5,131 nucleotides of DNA, taken from Acidobacteriota bacterium (lineage in GTDB: Bacteria; Acidobacteriota; Polarisedimenticolia; Gp22-AA2). How positions within the stretch are numbered: the stretch's first letter is position 1; each line of letters starts with the position of its first letter. The notes beneath the pieces were generated by a model. The model was not told where the DNA came from and searched no databases. It saw only the letters and a program-made list of their open reading frames with translations. The translations under genes and the position numbers were made by a program. The stretch spans positions 1-5,131 of the forward strand of contig JACQNT010000126.1 of NCBI GenBank assembly GCA_016202915.1, read 5' to 3'. This document shows, piece by piece, positions 1 through 5,131 of this stretch.

Positions 1-1128
1 GGCGGGGATCATGTTGCCCACCCCGATCGAATGCAGCATCGAACCCAGCATCAGCACCACCTCGGCCCCCTTGAGGAGGCGGGCGTAGGCGTCCTGCGCC
101 TCGATCAGGTCCATGAGAGTGTCCGGCATCGGCCCGTCGTCCCTCACGCTTCCGGCGAGGACGAACGGGACCTCGTTCCGCACGCACTCGTACATCACTC
201 CCGACGTCAGGACGCCCTGCTCCACCGCCCGGGCGATTGATCCGCAGCGGCGGACGGCGTTGATCGCCCGCATGTGGTTCTTGTGCCCCTCGATCACCGG
301 GATGCCGGTGTCCAGGTGCACCCCCAGGGAGGTGCCGTAAAGGGCCCTCTCGATGTCGTGCACCGCCAGGGCGTTGCCGGCCAGGACGGCGTCGATGTAG
401 CCGGCACGGAGGATGCGCCCCAGGTGGTCGCCGCCGCCGGTGTGGATGACGACCGGGCCGGGGACCGCCACGATGCGGCCCTTCCTCTTCCTGATGTCGC
501 GCATCACGCGGGCGATCACGGCGACGGTGATCTCGACCCGCTTCTCCGACGACACGTCGCTCGACATGAAGACGAAATCCTGCCGCTCCCGTTCCTTGAA
601 GAGCGGGAAGACCTGCACGCCGGAGTGGCCGCAGACGACCGGGTCGCCCCGCCGCACGTCCCGCAGCTTCGTGCAGGCGGCGCGTCCCTTCCTGATCACG
701 ATGCAGCCGTCCATCCGCTGGTCCTCGACTTCGATCTCCTTTCCCGCGACGCGCACCACGGTGCGGTAGTTGGTGGTGGAGTAAAAGTCATCGGGAACGG
801 TCCCGTCCTGCTCGGCGGGCCGGAGCAGGGCGTCGCGCTCCTCCTGGAGGTGGCAGCCGAGCGCCGTCAGGTTCTCCAGGATCAGGTCGAGCCTGCGGAG
901 GTCGGGGGCGGAGACGGAGAACTCGACGGTGGAGAAATCGCGCACCGTCCTGCCGATGTCGAAGCGGTGCAGCTCGTACGAGCCGCCGTTCTCGACGACG
1001 ACGTTGAGGTACTTCGACATCAGCCCGGAGTCGATCAGGTGCCCCGAGGCGGTCAGGCGGCGAGGCCGGACGGATTGGGCGGCCACGGGGCCTCCCTTCT
1101 CCCGCGGGCGCTTCCTGACACTGTCCAT
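1..1128 (-). CDS. TIGR00300 / LOR-SDH domain protein, putative archaeal-type ornithine cyclodeaminase (3' end missing)
   Basis: Seen: an open frame of 376 codons runs off the left edge with no stop. Residues 29-42 (GHLIDSGLMSKYLN) begin the conserved LOR/SDH N-terminal region, which extends to roughly residue 125. A glycine-rich segment follows at 224-236 (GPVVIHTGGGDHL), then AGNALAVHDIERALYGTSLG (250-269), EGHKNHMRAIN (280-290), MYECVRNEVPFVLAGSVRDD (312-331) and MLHSIGVGN (364-372). Family knowledge: this matches TIGR00300 (PF04455 at the N-terminus). Characterised relatives are a Methanococcus ornithine cyclodeaminase and the C-terminal half of the cyanobacterial ArgZ/AgrE enzyme, which make proline and ammonia from ornithine using bound NAD. 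Inference: a cytosolic ornithine-to-proline enzyme; the older lysine-oxoglutarate reductase/saccharopine dehydrogenase label is less likely. Relatives run to about 400 residues, so some 30 are missing. No N-terminal arginine dihydrolase domain is present. ATG at 1128 is chosen for its strong ribosome site; an in-frame ATG at 1143 lacks one. Confidence 0.9.
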   Translation of the reverse strand, partial: MDSVRKRPREKGGPVAAQSVRPRRLTASGHLIDSGLMSKYLNVVVENGGSYELHRFDIGRTVRDFSTVEFSVSAPDLRRLDLILENLTALGCHLQEERDALLRPAEQDGTVPDDFYSTTNYRTVVRVAGKEIEVEDQRMDGCIVIRKGRAACTKLRDVRRGDPVVCGHSGVQVFPLFKERERQDFVFMSSDVSSEKRVEITVAVIARVMRDIRKRKGRIVAVPGPVVIHTGGGDHLGRILRAGYIDAVLAGNALAVHDIERALYGTSLGVHLDTGIPVIEGHKNHMRAINAVRRCGSIARAVEQGVLTSGVMYECVRNEVPFVLAGSVRDDGPMPDTLMDLIEAQDAYARLLKGAEVVLMLGSMLHSIGVGNMIPA

Positions 1129-1135
1129 CGCGACT

Positions 1136-1141
1136 TCCTCC
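1136..1141 (-). promoter_or_regulatory. Shine-Dalgarno site deciding the start of the LOR-SDH gene
   Basis: On the minus strand the bases read GGAGGA, followed by seven bases and then ATG at 1128. This is near-ideal spacing. It favours that ATG over the in-frame ATG five codons upstream at 1143, which overlaps this site and has no comparable purine run of its own. Confidence 0.8.
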
Positions 1142-1190
1142 ATTCCCCCAGGTGACCGGCCGGCCGACTCCCGGACGGCGGGGAGCGCGG

Positions 1191-1199
1191 ATTGTAGCA
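1191..1199 (-). promoter_or_regulatory. Extended -10 promoter for the LOR-SDH gene
   Basis: The minus strand reads TGCTACAAT: a TACAAT hexamer (5 of 6 matches to TATAAT) preceded by the TGn of an extended -10 element. No good -35 hexamer lies 17 bp upstream (CCGATC), which is common for extended -10 promoters. It sits in an AT-richer island of an otherwise GC-rich spacer. It would start transcription near 1184 and give a leader of about 56 nt. I see no comparably good promoter for the divergent lipoprotein gene. Confidence 0.5.
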
Positions 1200-1248
1200 A
1201 TAAAGTGGCCGGCGATCGGCGGTGCGGCCCGATGTAGGATGCCCCGCG

Positions 1249-2280
1249 ATGCGTATTCTCGCGGCCCGTGCGGGCGCTCCCATCCTCCTCGCGGCGGCCC
1301 TGGTCTCCCTCGCCGCCTGCGCGGGGAAGCCGGGGAGCGATCGAGGAGAAGCTCCGATCCTGCTGGTCTCGGACCGGGGTGGCGCGCCGCGCATCTTCGA
1401 AATTGCGCCCGGCGGGGGGCCGGCCCGCATGGTGGGCTCATCCCCCCAGGACGACCGCCCCTACCGGGACTGCATGCCGGCGCGCCTCCCCGACGGCCGG
1501 ATCGCCTTCGTCTCCGATCGCGACGGCAACCAGAAGATCTACCTGGCCTCCGCAGACGGCCGGACCGTCACGCGCCTGACGACCGATCCCGGCGACCCGG
1601 CCGCCGCCGCGACCGATTCCGCGCCCGCGCCTCTGGGGCGGGAGGCGATCGTCTTCGCCCGGAGCGCGCCGGGGGATCCCGCCGGGGCGAGGGACCTGTT
1701 CATCATGCGGCTCGACGGAGCGGGGATGCGCCGGATCACGCGCCACCCGGCCGACGACCGGGCGCCCGCCGGCGCGCCGGACGGACGCGCGGTCGTCTTC
1801 GTGTCGGAGCGCAGCGGGACTCCCCGCGTCCACCGGATCGCCGACGCCTGGTCCGAGGAGCCCGAGACGGAGGTCGCGGATCTCTCGGATCCCCGGCCAT
1901 CGCCTCCGGCGACGCACGCCCCGTCGCAGGCCTTCGCGGACGAAGCTCCGGCGTTCCTTCCCGACGGATCGATCGTCTTCAGCAGGACCCCGGCCGGCGG
2001 CGTCCCGCACCTGGTCCACGCCGGCGCCGGGGGGGCGGGCGCCGGGCTGCGCCAGTTCACCGACTCGCTGACCCTGCGGTTCGGCGCCGGCGAGCCGGTG
2101 GCGCTCCCCGACGGATCGGTCCTGTTCACGACGGGGCCCGTTCCGCTGCAGGAGGGTATGGACGCGCCGGTCCGGTTCGCGGTCTACAGGATCGCTCTGG
2201 GAGGGTTCAACCTTTCCAGGGTGACCCGCGATCGGGTGGGATACAACGACCACGCGCGGGGCTTCCTGCTCTGCCGGTAA
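1249..2280 (+). CDS. Lipoprotein with six PD40/TolB-like beta-propeller blades
   Basis: A 343-residue protein. Residues 1-24 form a lipoprotein signal: Arg2 and Arg7, a hydrophobic stretch from about 10, then LAAC with Cys24 as the lipid-attachment residue. Ala at +2 suggests outer-membrane sorting. The rest shows repeats of the type PDGRIAFVSDRDGNQKIYL: approximate blades at 36-62, 76-111, 125-164, 172-201, 232-271 and 282-326, each with a PDG or similar turn followed by a hydrophobic strand. This is the PD40/WD40-like pattern of TolB and related propellers, which usually act as protein-binding scaffolds. No TolB N-terminal domain is visible, and tol-pal genes are not adjacent, so this is not TolB itself. 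Two cysteines besides Cys24 are present, Cys75 and Cys342. ATG 1249 is chosen because an upstream GTG (1222) would add nine residues ahead of a normal signal peptide; a weak AGGA lies nine bases before the ATG. The binding partner is unknown. Confidence 0.82.
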   Translation: MRILAARAGAPILLAAALVSLAACAGKPGSDRGEAPILLVSDRGGAPRIFEIAPGGGPARMVGSSPQDDRPYRDCMPARLPDGRIAFVSDRDGNQKIYLASADGRTVTRLTTDPGDPAAAATDSAPAPLGREAIVFARSAPGDPAGARDLFIMRLDGAGMRRITRHPADDRAPAGAPDGRAVVFVSERSGTPRVHRIADAWSEEPETEVADLSDPRPSPPATHAPSQAFADEAPAFLPDGSIVFSRTPAGGVPHLVHAGAGGAGAGLRQFTDSLTLRFGAGEPVALPDGSVLFTTGPVPLQEGMDAPVRFAVYRIALGGFNLSRVTRDRVGYNDHARGFLLCR

Positions 2281-2308
2281 GACGATGCGCTCCCCGCGCC
2301 TCCGTGCG

Positions 2309-2322
2309 GCCGCGAACGCGGC
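2309..2322. terminator. Weak candidate hairpin between convergent genes
   Basis: GCCGCG and CGCGGC flank AA, giving a GC-only stem (five pairs with a GAAC tetraloop is the realistic form). It lies 28 bp past the stop of the lipoprotein gene and 70 bp past the stop of the cold-shock gene. No T-run follows on either strand, so it is not a classical intrinsic terminator. A role in mRNA 3' end protection or Rho-linked termination is only a guess. Nothing else stands out in the 112-bp spacer. Confidence 0.2.
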
Positions 2323-2392
2323 GACCGTGGCGGGCAGGCTCTTTCCCCGAGACTCCTGTCAGGACGGACGGGAGGGGATTACGCCCTGGCGC

Positions 2393-2611
2393 TCAGGCTG
2401 TCGCGCCGCCGGGGGCCGTGCGCACGTTCGCGGCGCGCAGCCCCTTCGGACCTTTCTCGACCTCAAAATCGACGACCGTTCCCTGCTCGAGATCGTCGAA
2501 GTTCAGCCCTACGAGTCCGGACCGATGGAAGAAGACCTCCTTGCCGTCGTTGCCCCGGATGAATCCGAACCCGCGATCCCGAACGACCTTGGCGATAGTT
2601 CCCCGCGCCAT
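2393..2611 (-). CDS. CspA-family cold-shock protein
   Basis: A 72-residue protein, the usual length for a single cold-shock domain that binds single-stranded RNA or DNA as a five-strand OB-fold barrel. The two RNA-binding motifs are clear: RNP1 at 13-18 (RGFGFI, with Phe15 and Phe17) and RNP2 at 26-31 (VFFHRS, with Phe27 and His29). The segment FEVEKGPKGLRAANV (49-63) completes the family pattern, and a short tail TAPGGATA follows. Family knowledge: such proteins act as cytoplasmic RNA chaperones or transcription antiterminators, and many are constitutive rather than cold-induced. ATG 2611 is chosen because MARGTIAKVV is the canonical N-terminus and GGGGA lies seven bases upstream; the frame stays open to 2689, but those residues resemble no cold-shock protein. 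It is transcribed alone and converges on the lipoprotein gene. The structured leader suggests post-transcriptional control. Confidence 0.93.
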   Translation of the reverse strand: MARGTIAKVVRDRGFGFIRGNDGKEVFFHRSGLVGLNFDDLEQGTVVDFEVEKGPKGLRAANVRTAPGGATA

Positions 2612-2741
2612 GGGCGAATCCCCACAAAAACGCCTTGCGTTTGGACGGCCCAATGCAAGCCCAGCTTGCAAAGCGCGACCCTGACCCACGGGTCAGCCCT
2701 TTCCGGCCGCGGACCGTCGCCTTTCTGGAAAGGGTACGGAG
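2612..2741 (-). promoter_or_regulatory. Structured 5' leader of the cold-shock mRNA (four tandem hairpins)
   Basis: If transcription starts near 2741, the leader is about 130 nt. Four perfect inverted repeats follow one another, each arm paired with the next: 2727-2734 with 2697-2704 (CCCTTTCC/GGAAAGGG, 22-nt loop), 2690-2696 with 2681-2687 (CTGACCC/GGGTCAG), 2664-2670 with 2654-2660 (TGCAAGC/GCTTGCA, 3-nt loop), and 2637-2642 with 2628-2633 (AAACGC/GCGTTT, 3-nt loop). The last stem runs into five consecutive U in the RNA, just before the GGGGA ribosome site at 2619-2623. GGG in that site could also pair with CCC directly before the ATG. Family knowledge: E. coli cspA has a leader of about 160 nt that refolds with temperature. 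Inference: this leader may act similarly; no sequence homology is claimed. Confidence 0.6.
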
Positions 2742-2747
2742 GCCAAG

Positions 2748-2777
2748 ACTCTAGATGCCGGGCCCGGCCATTGTCAA
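2748..2777 (-). promoter_or_regulatory. Sigma-70-type promoter of the cold-shock gene
   Basis: On the minus strand a perfect TTGACA (2777-2772) is followed by 18 bp and TAGAGT (2753-2748, 4 of 6 matches to TATAAT). The predicted start is near 2741, placing all four leader hairpins inside the transcript. The GC-only spacer segment GCCGGGCCCGGC is itself a palindrome and could slow promoter opening. The -35 box lies 14 bp from the end of the inverted-repeat element. Confidence 0.6.
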
Positions 2778-2790
2778 GAGAGAGGCGTCC

Positions 2791-3005
2791 TGAAGTATCC
2801 CCGGTTTGAGGCGCCGACCCTGCGCCCGCCGGCCACAGGTCCGCGTCGCTGCGCGACGCCCCCCTCGGCTCGCCTCGCGCCGCGCGCAGCGCGTTTGGCG
2901 TGCGGTGTCCAGCGGGTCGCGAGCGCAGCAGAGCCGAGCGGCGAGAGCCGCGGAGGCGTGCCTCGCGACGCGGCGGGGCCTGCGCCCCAAACCGGGGATA
3001 TCTCA
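2791..3005. repeat. 215-bp element bounded by 24-bp imperfect inverted repeats (MITE-like or structured intergenic repeat)
   Basis: The ends 2791-2814 and 2982-3005 are inverted copies matching at 21 of 24 positions. The core TATCCCCGGTTTG is identical in both, and both outer ends begin TGA. Inside are further palindromes: 2843-2849 with 2853-2859 (GCGTCGC/GCGACGC), 2864-2871 with 2931-2938 (CTCGGCTC/GAGCCGAG), 2938-2942 with 2947-2951 (five pairs closing a GAGA loop), and 2975-2979 with 2984-2988 (GGGGC/GCCCC). No frame inside looks like a real protein: all are Arg/Ala-rich low-complexity readings. The pentamer AGGCG occurs three bases outside each end, a weak hint of a target duplication. 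It lies 27 bp past the YyaL-type stop and 13 bp before the cold-shock -35 box. It could be a miniature transposable element, a REP/BIME-like repeat or a structured RNA. Positions 3006-3032 hold nothing I can name. Confidence 0.5.
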
Positions 3006-3032
3006 CACAGGCGCCCGGGAACGGGTCTTCCC

Positions 3033-5131
3033 TCAGGGCCCGATCCTGTCCGCCGAAGTGACCGGAGAAGAGCAGGTCCCGTCCACGCAGACGTAGGCGG
3101 CCGGGCGTCCTTCGACCGGAACCTTCCCGGCCAGGAGCGGCATCGCCTGCGCGTCGCCGGGACGGTCGGGATCGGCCAGCGCCACGACGGTGTTCGGATC
3201 GTAGATCTCGCGCAGGCGGCCGACGAACGGCCGGAGGACGGGGTCTTCGCGGCGGCCGGCCAGCACCACCTCGCGCCGGCGGTCGAGGTGCTGGTCCAGC
3301 GCGCAGAGCATCGTGCCGAAGGCCGACGGGTGGCGCTCGATCCTGTCGCGGTACAGCCGGATCACCTCTTCGGCCTTCTTCTTAAAGGAATCCTCCCCCG
3401 TCAGGGCGGCGAGGCGCGGCAGGGCCAGGGCGGCGACGGAGACGCCCGCCGGCGTGGCGCCGTCGTTGCTCTCCCTGGTCCTGGCGATCAGCGGCTCGTG
3501 GTCGCGCGCCGTGAACAGGAGACCGCCCCGATCCCCGTCCGAGAACAGGTCCAGCATCTGACCGGCCAGGGACCGCCCCTCATGAACCCAGTCCGGGTCG
3601 AATGTCGCCTCGTAGAGATCGAGGCAGGCGGCCAGGAGGTTGGCGTGATCGGTCAGGTGGGCGCGGTGGCGCGCCTCGCCGTCCTTGTAGGAATGCAGCA
3701 GCCTGCCGTCGCGGCGCATCCGGTCGAGGATCATCCGGGCGGCGCGCGCCCCGGCCTCGAGGAAACGCGCCTCGCCGAGGACGCGGGCGCCCAGCGCCAG
3801 GGCGGAGATCAGCAGACCGTTCCAGTCGGCCAGGACCTTGTCGTCGCGCCCGGGGCGCACGCGCCGCTCGCGGGCCCGCAGCAGCTTCGAGCGGGACGCC
3901 GCGATGCGCAGGCGCAGGTCGCTCTCCTCCGACCGCGTTTCCGAGGCGACCTCGGCGATCGACTTCTCGAGGTGCAGGATGCTCCTCCCGCCCTCGAAAT
4001 TGCCCTCGCGCGTCACGCCGTAGATGGCGCAGAAGAGGACCGCCTCCTGCCTTCCCAGGACCTCCTCGATCTCCGCGGGCGTCCAGACGTAGAACTTCCC
4101 CTCCTCCCCTTCGCTGTCGGCGTCCAGGCTGGAGTAGAAGCCCCCCTCGGGGGAGGCCATCTCGCGCAGGGCCCAGTCGAGCGTGTGGCGCGCCGCTTCC
4201 CTGAAGAAGGTGGCCGGCGCCGCTCCGCCCGCCGGGAGCGCCGAGGAAGCCGGCAGGCCGCGGACGGCCTGGGCCGCCTCCAGGTAGACCCGGGCCAGCA
4301 GGGCGTTGTCGTAAAGCATCTTCTCGAAGTGCGGCACCAGCCAGCGCGCGTCGACGGAATAGCGGTGGAACCCGCCGCCGAGGTGGTCGTAGATGCCGCC
4401 GCGCGCCATCTTCTCCAGGCTGAGCACGGCCATCCGCAGCGCCTCCGGGTTGCCGGTCCTGCGGTGGTAGCGCAGGAGGAACGACACATCGGCGCTGTGC
4501 GGGAACTTGGGCGCCCCGCCGAAGCCCCCTTCCCTCTCGTCGAACCGTCCGGCCAGGTCCCCGAAGGCCCGGTTGAGGATGGAGGGGCTCAGGACCTGCT
4601 TCGAGGGGTCGACCTCCGACAGGCGCCGGATCTGCTCTGAGACCTCCTCCGCCACGCGGCCGATCTCGCTTCGTTTGGTCTTGTAGGCCTCCGAGACGCC
4701 GATCAGCACCTGCTCGAAGCCCGGCCTCCCGAAGCGCGGCTCGGGCGGGAAATAGGTGCCGGCGAAAAACGGCTTCATGTCGGGCGTCAGGAAGACGGAG
4801 TTCGGCCACCCGCCCTGGCCGCTCAGCATCTGGGTCGCGGCCATATAGATGTCGTCCAGGTCCGGCCTTTCTTCCCGGTCCACCTTGATGTTGACGAAGT
4901 GCTCGTTCATGATCGCCGCGACCCGCTGGTCCTCGAACGACTCCCGCTCCATCACGTGGCACCAGTGGCAGGCCGAGTAGCCGATCGACAGGAAGATCGG
5001 CCTGTCCTCGGAGCGGGCCCGCGCCAGCGCCTCCTCGCCCCACGGGTACCAGTCCACGGGATTGTGCTGGTGCTGCCTCAGGTACGGGCTGGTCTCCCGC
5101 GCCAGCCGGTTGGTCTTTCCCGACTCTGTCA
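3033..5131 (-). CDS. YyaL/SSP411 family protein: DUF255 thioredoxin-like domain plus alpha/alpha-toroid domain (5' edge at window end)
   Basis: The frame is open from the right edge to TGA at 3033-3035. The last two window bases on this strand are TG, followed by TESGKTNRLARETSPYLRQH, so the start codon is probably NTG with its first base just outside; that gives 699 residues, normal for the family. Numbering from that start: NRLARETSPYLRQH at 8-21, CHWC at 55-58 as a thioredoxin-type CxxC, DREERPDLDDIYM at 85-97, and GGWP at 107-110 with the likely cis-proline. The remainder is the six-hairpin-like alpha/alpha toroid: GGFGGAPKFPH (202-212), GGIYDHLGGGFHRYSVD (245-261), FEKMLYDN (269-276), LDADSEGEEGKFYVW (336-350), DDKVLADWNGLL (430-441), LTDHANLL (493-500) and ESNDGATPAG (554-563). 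A C-terminal pair, Cys682 and Cys687, is typical of relatives. No signal peptide is visible, so it is probably cytosolic. The family (COG1331) is widespread, but its reaction is unknown. Redox or sugar-processing activity is inferred only from the folds. Confidence 0.95.
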   Translation of the reverse strand, partial: TESGKTNRLARETSPYLRQHQHNPVDWYPWGEEALARARSEDRPIFLSIGYSACHWCHVMERESFEDQRVAAIMNEHFVNIKVDREERPDLDDIYMAATQMLSGQGGWPNSVFLTPDMKPFFAGTYFPPEPRFGRPGFEQVLIGVSEAYKTKRSEIGRVAEEVSEQIRRLSEVDPSKQVLSPSILNRAFGDLAGRFDEREGGFGGAPKFPHSADVSFLLRYHRRTGNPEALRMAVLSLEKMARGGIYDHLGGGFHRYSVDARWLVPHFEKMLYDNALLARVYLEAAQAVRGLPASSALPAGGAAPATFFREAARHTLDWALREMASPEGGFYSSLDADSEGEEGKFYVWTPAEIEEVLGRQEAVLFCAIYGVTREGNFEGGRSILHLEKSIAEVASETRSEESDLRLRIAASRSKLLRARERRVRPGRDDKVLADWNGLLISALALGARVLGEARFLEAGARAARMILDRMRRDGRLLHSYKDGEARHRAHLTDHANLLAACLDLYEATFDPDWVHEGRSLAGQMLDLFSDGDRGGLLFTARDHEPLIARTRESNDGATPAGVSVAALALPRLAALTGEDSFKKKAEEVIRLYRDRIERHPSAFGTMLCALDQHLDRRREVVLAGRREDPVLRPFVGRLREIYDPNTVVALADPDRPGDAQAMPLLAGKVPVEGRPAAYVCVDGTCSSPVTSADRIGP

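Noticed and set aside
274..1155. Plus-strand frame of 293 codons opposite the LOR-SDH gene
   Set aside because: The minus strand carries unmistakable family motifs across the same span; the plus frame shows only Val/Asp/Gly-rich antisense composition.
1156..1166. CCGGCCGG-type palindromes in the divergent spacer as an operator
   Set aside because: Short GC-only palindromes are expected by chance at this base composition; no second copy or spacing supports a regulator site.
1222..1248. GTG start nine codons upstream of the lipoprotein ATG
   Set aside because: It would place MRPDVGCPA before a complete signal peptide, and there is no ribosome site ahead of it.
2354..2364. Palindrome TCCTGTCAGGA as a terminator for the cold-shock gene
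   Set aside because: The single-base loop allows at most three realistic pairs, and no T-run follows.
1152..2684. Long plus-strand reading frame of 510 codons overlapping the lipoprotein and cold-shock genes
   Set aside because: Its translation is Arg/Pro/Gly-rich low complexity. It runs through two clearly recognisable genes in other frames and is a shadow of GC-rich coding.
2393..2689. Longer cold-shock protein starting at 2689
   Set aside because: The extra 26 residues do not resemble any cold-shock protein and are encoded by the hairpin-rich leader. ATG 2611 has a ribosome site and the canonical MARGTIAKV start.
2751..2990. Small Arg-rich minus-strand protein (79 residues) inside the inverted-repeat element
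   Set aside because: Low-complexity Arg/Ala composition, no credible ribosome site, and the frame is explained by the palindromic GC-rich sequence.
2895..4640. Plus-strand frame of 581 codons opposite the YyaL-type gene
   Set aside because: It is antisense to a gene with strong family motifs throughout, and it starts inside the palindromic element. Composition is typical of an antisense shadow.

Overview
This GC-rich window shows one lipoprotein and three other protein genes. The organism is most likely a Gram-negative-type bacterium: the lipoprotein has a lipobox with no inner-membrane retention Asp, and base composition is strongly GC-biased at third codon positions. I suspect an uncultured soil or sediment lineage such as Acidobacteriota, but the sequence does not prove the phylum.

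Layout. (1) Positions 1-1128, minus strand: most of a TIGR00300 / LOR-SDH family protein (archaeal-type ornithine cyclodeaminase relatives), cut at the left edge. (2) A divergent 120-bp spacer with an extended -10 promoter and a strong Shine-Dalgarno sequence for that gene. (3) 1249-2280, plus strand: a lipoprotein with about six PD40/TolB-like beta-propeller blades. (4) A 112-bp convergent spacer with one modest hairpin. (5) 2393-2611, minus strand: a 72-residue CspA-family cold-shock protein, preceded by a leader of about 130 nt with four tandem perfect inverted repeats and a TTGACA-type promoter. (6) 2791-3005: a 215-bp non-coding element bounded by 24-bp imperfect inverted repeats and full of nested small palindromes. 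(7) 3033-5131, minus strand: a nearly complete YyaL/SSP411 protein (DUF255 thioredoxin-like domain plus alpha/alpha-toroid domain), missing only its start codon's first base if the proposed start is right.

The genes do not form an obvious single pathway. The first is probably amino-acid (ornithine/proline) metabolism, the second envelope-associated, the third RNA chaperoning, and the last a conserved protein of unknown biochemical role. The cold-shock and YyaL-type genes share a strand, but 421 bp containing a separate promoter and the inverted-repeat element separate them, so they are probably not one operon. The parts most worth a second look are the cold-shock leader and the inverted-repeat element just upstream of its promoter. 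I see no tRNA, rRNA, CRISPR array, transposase, phage gene or defence system.
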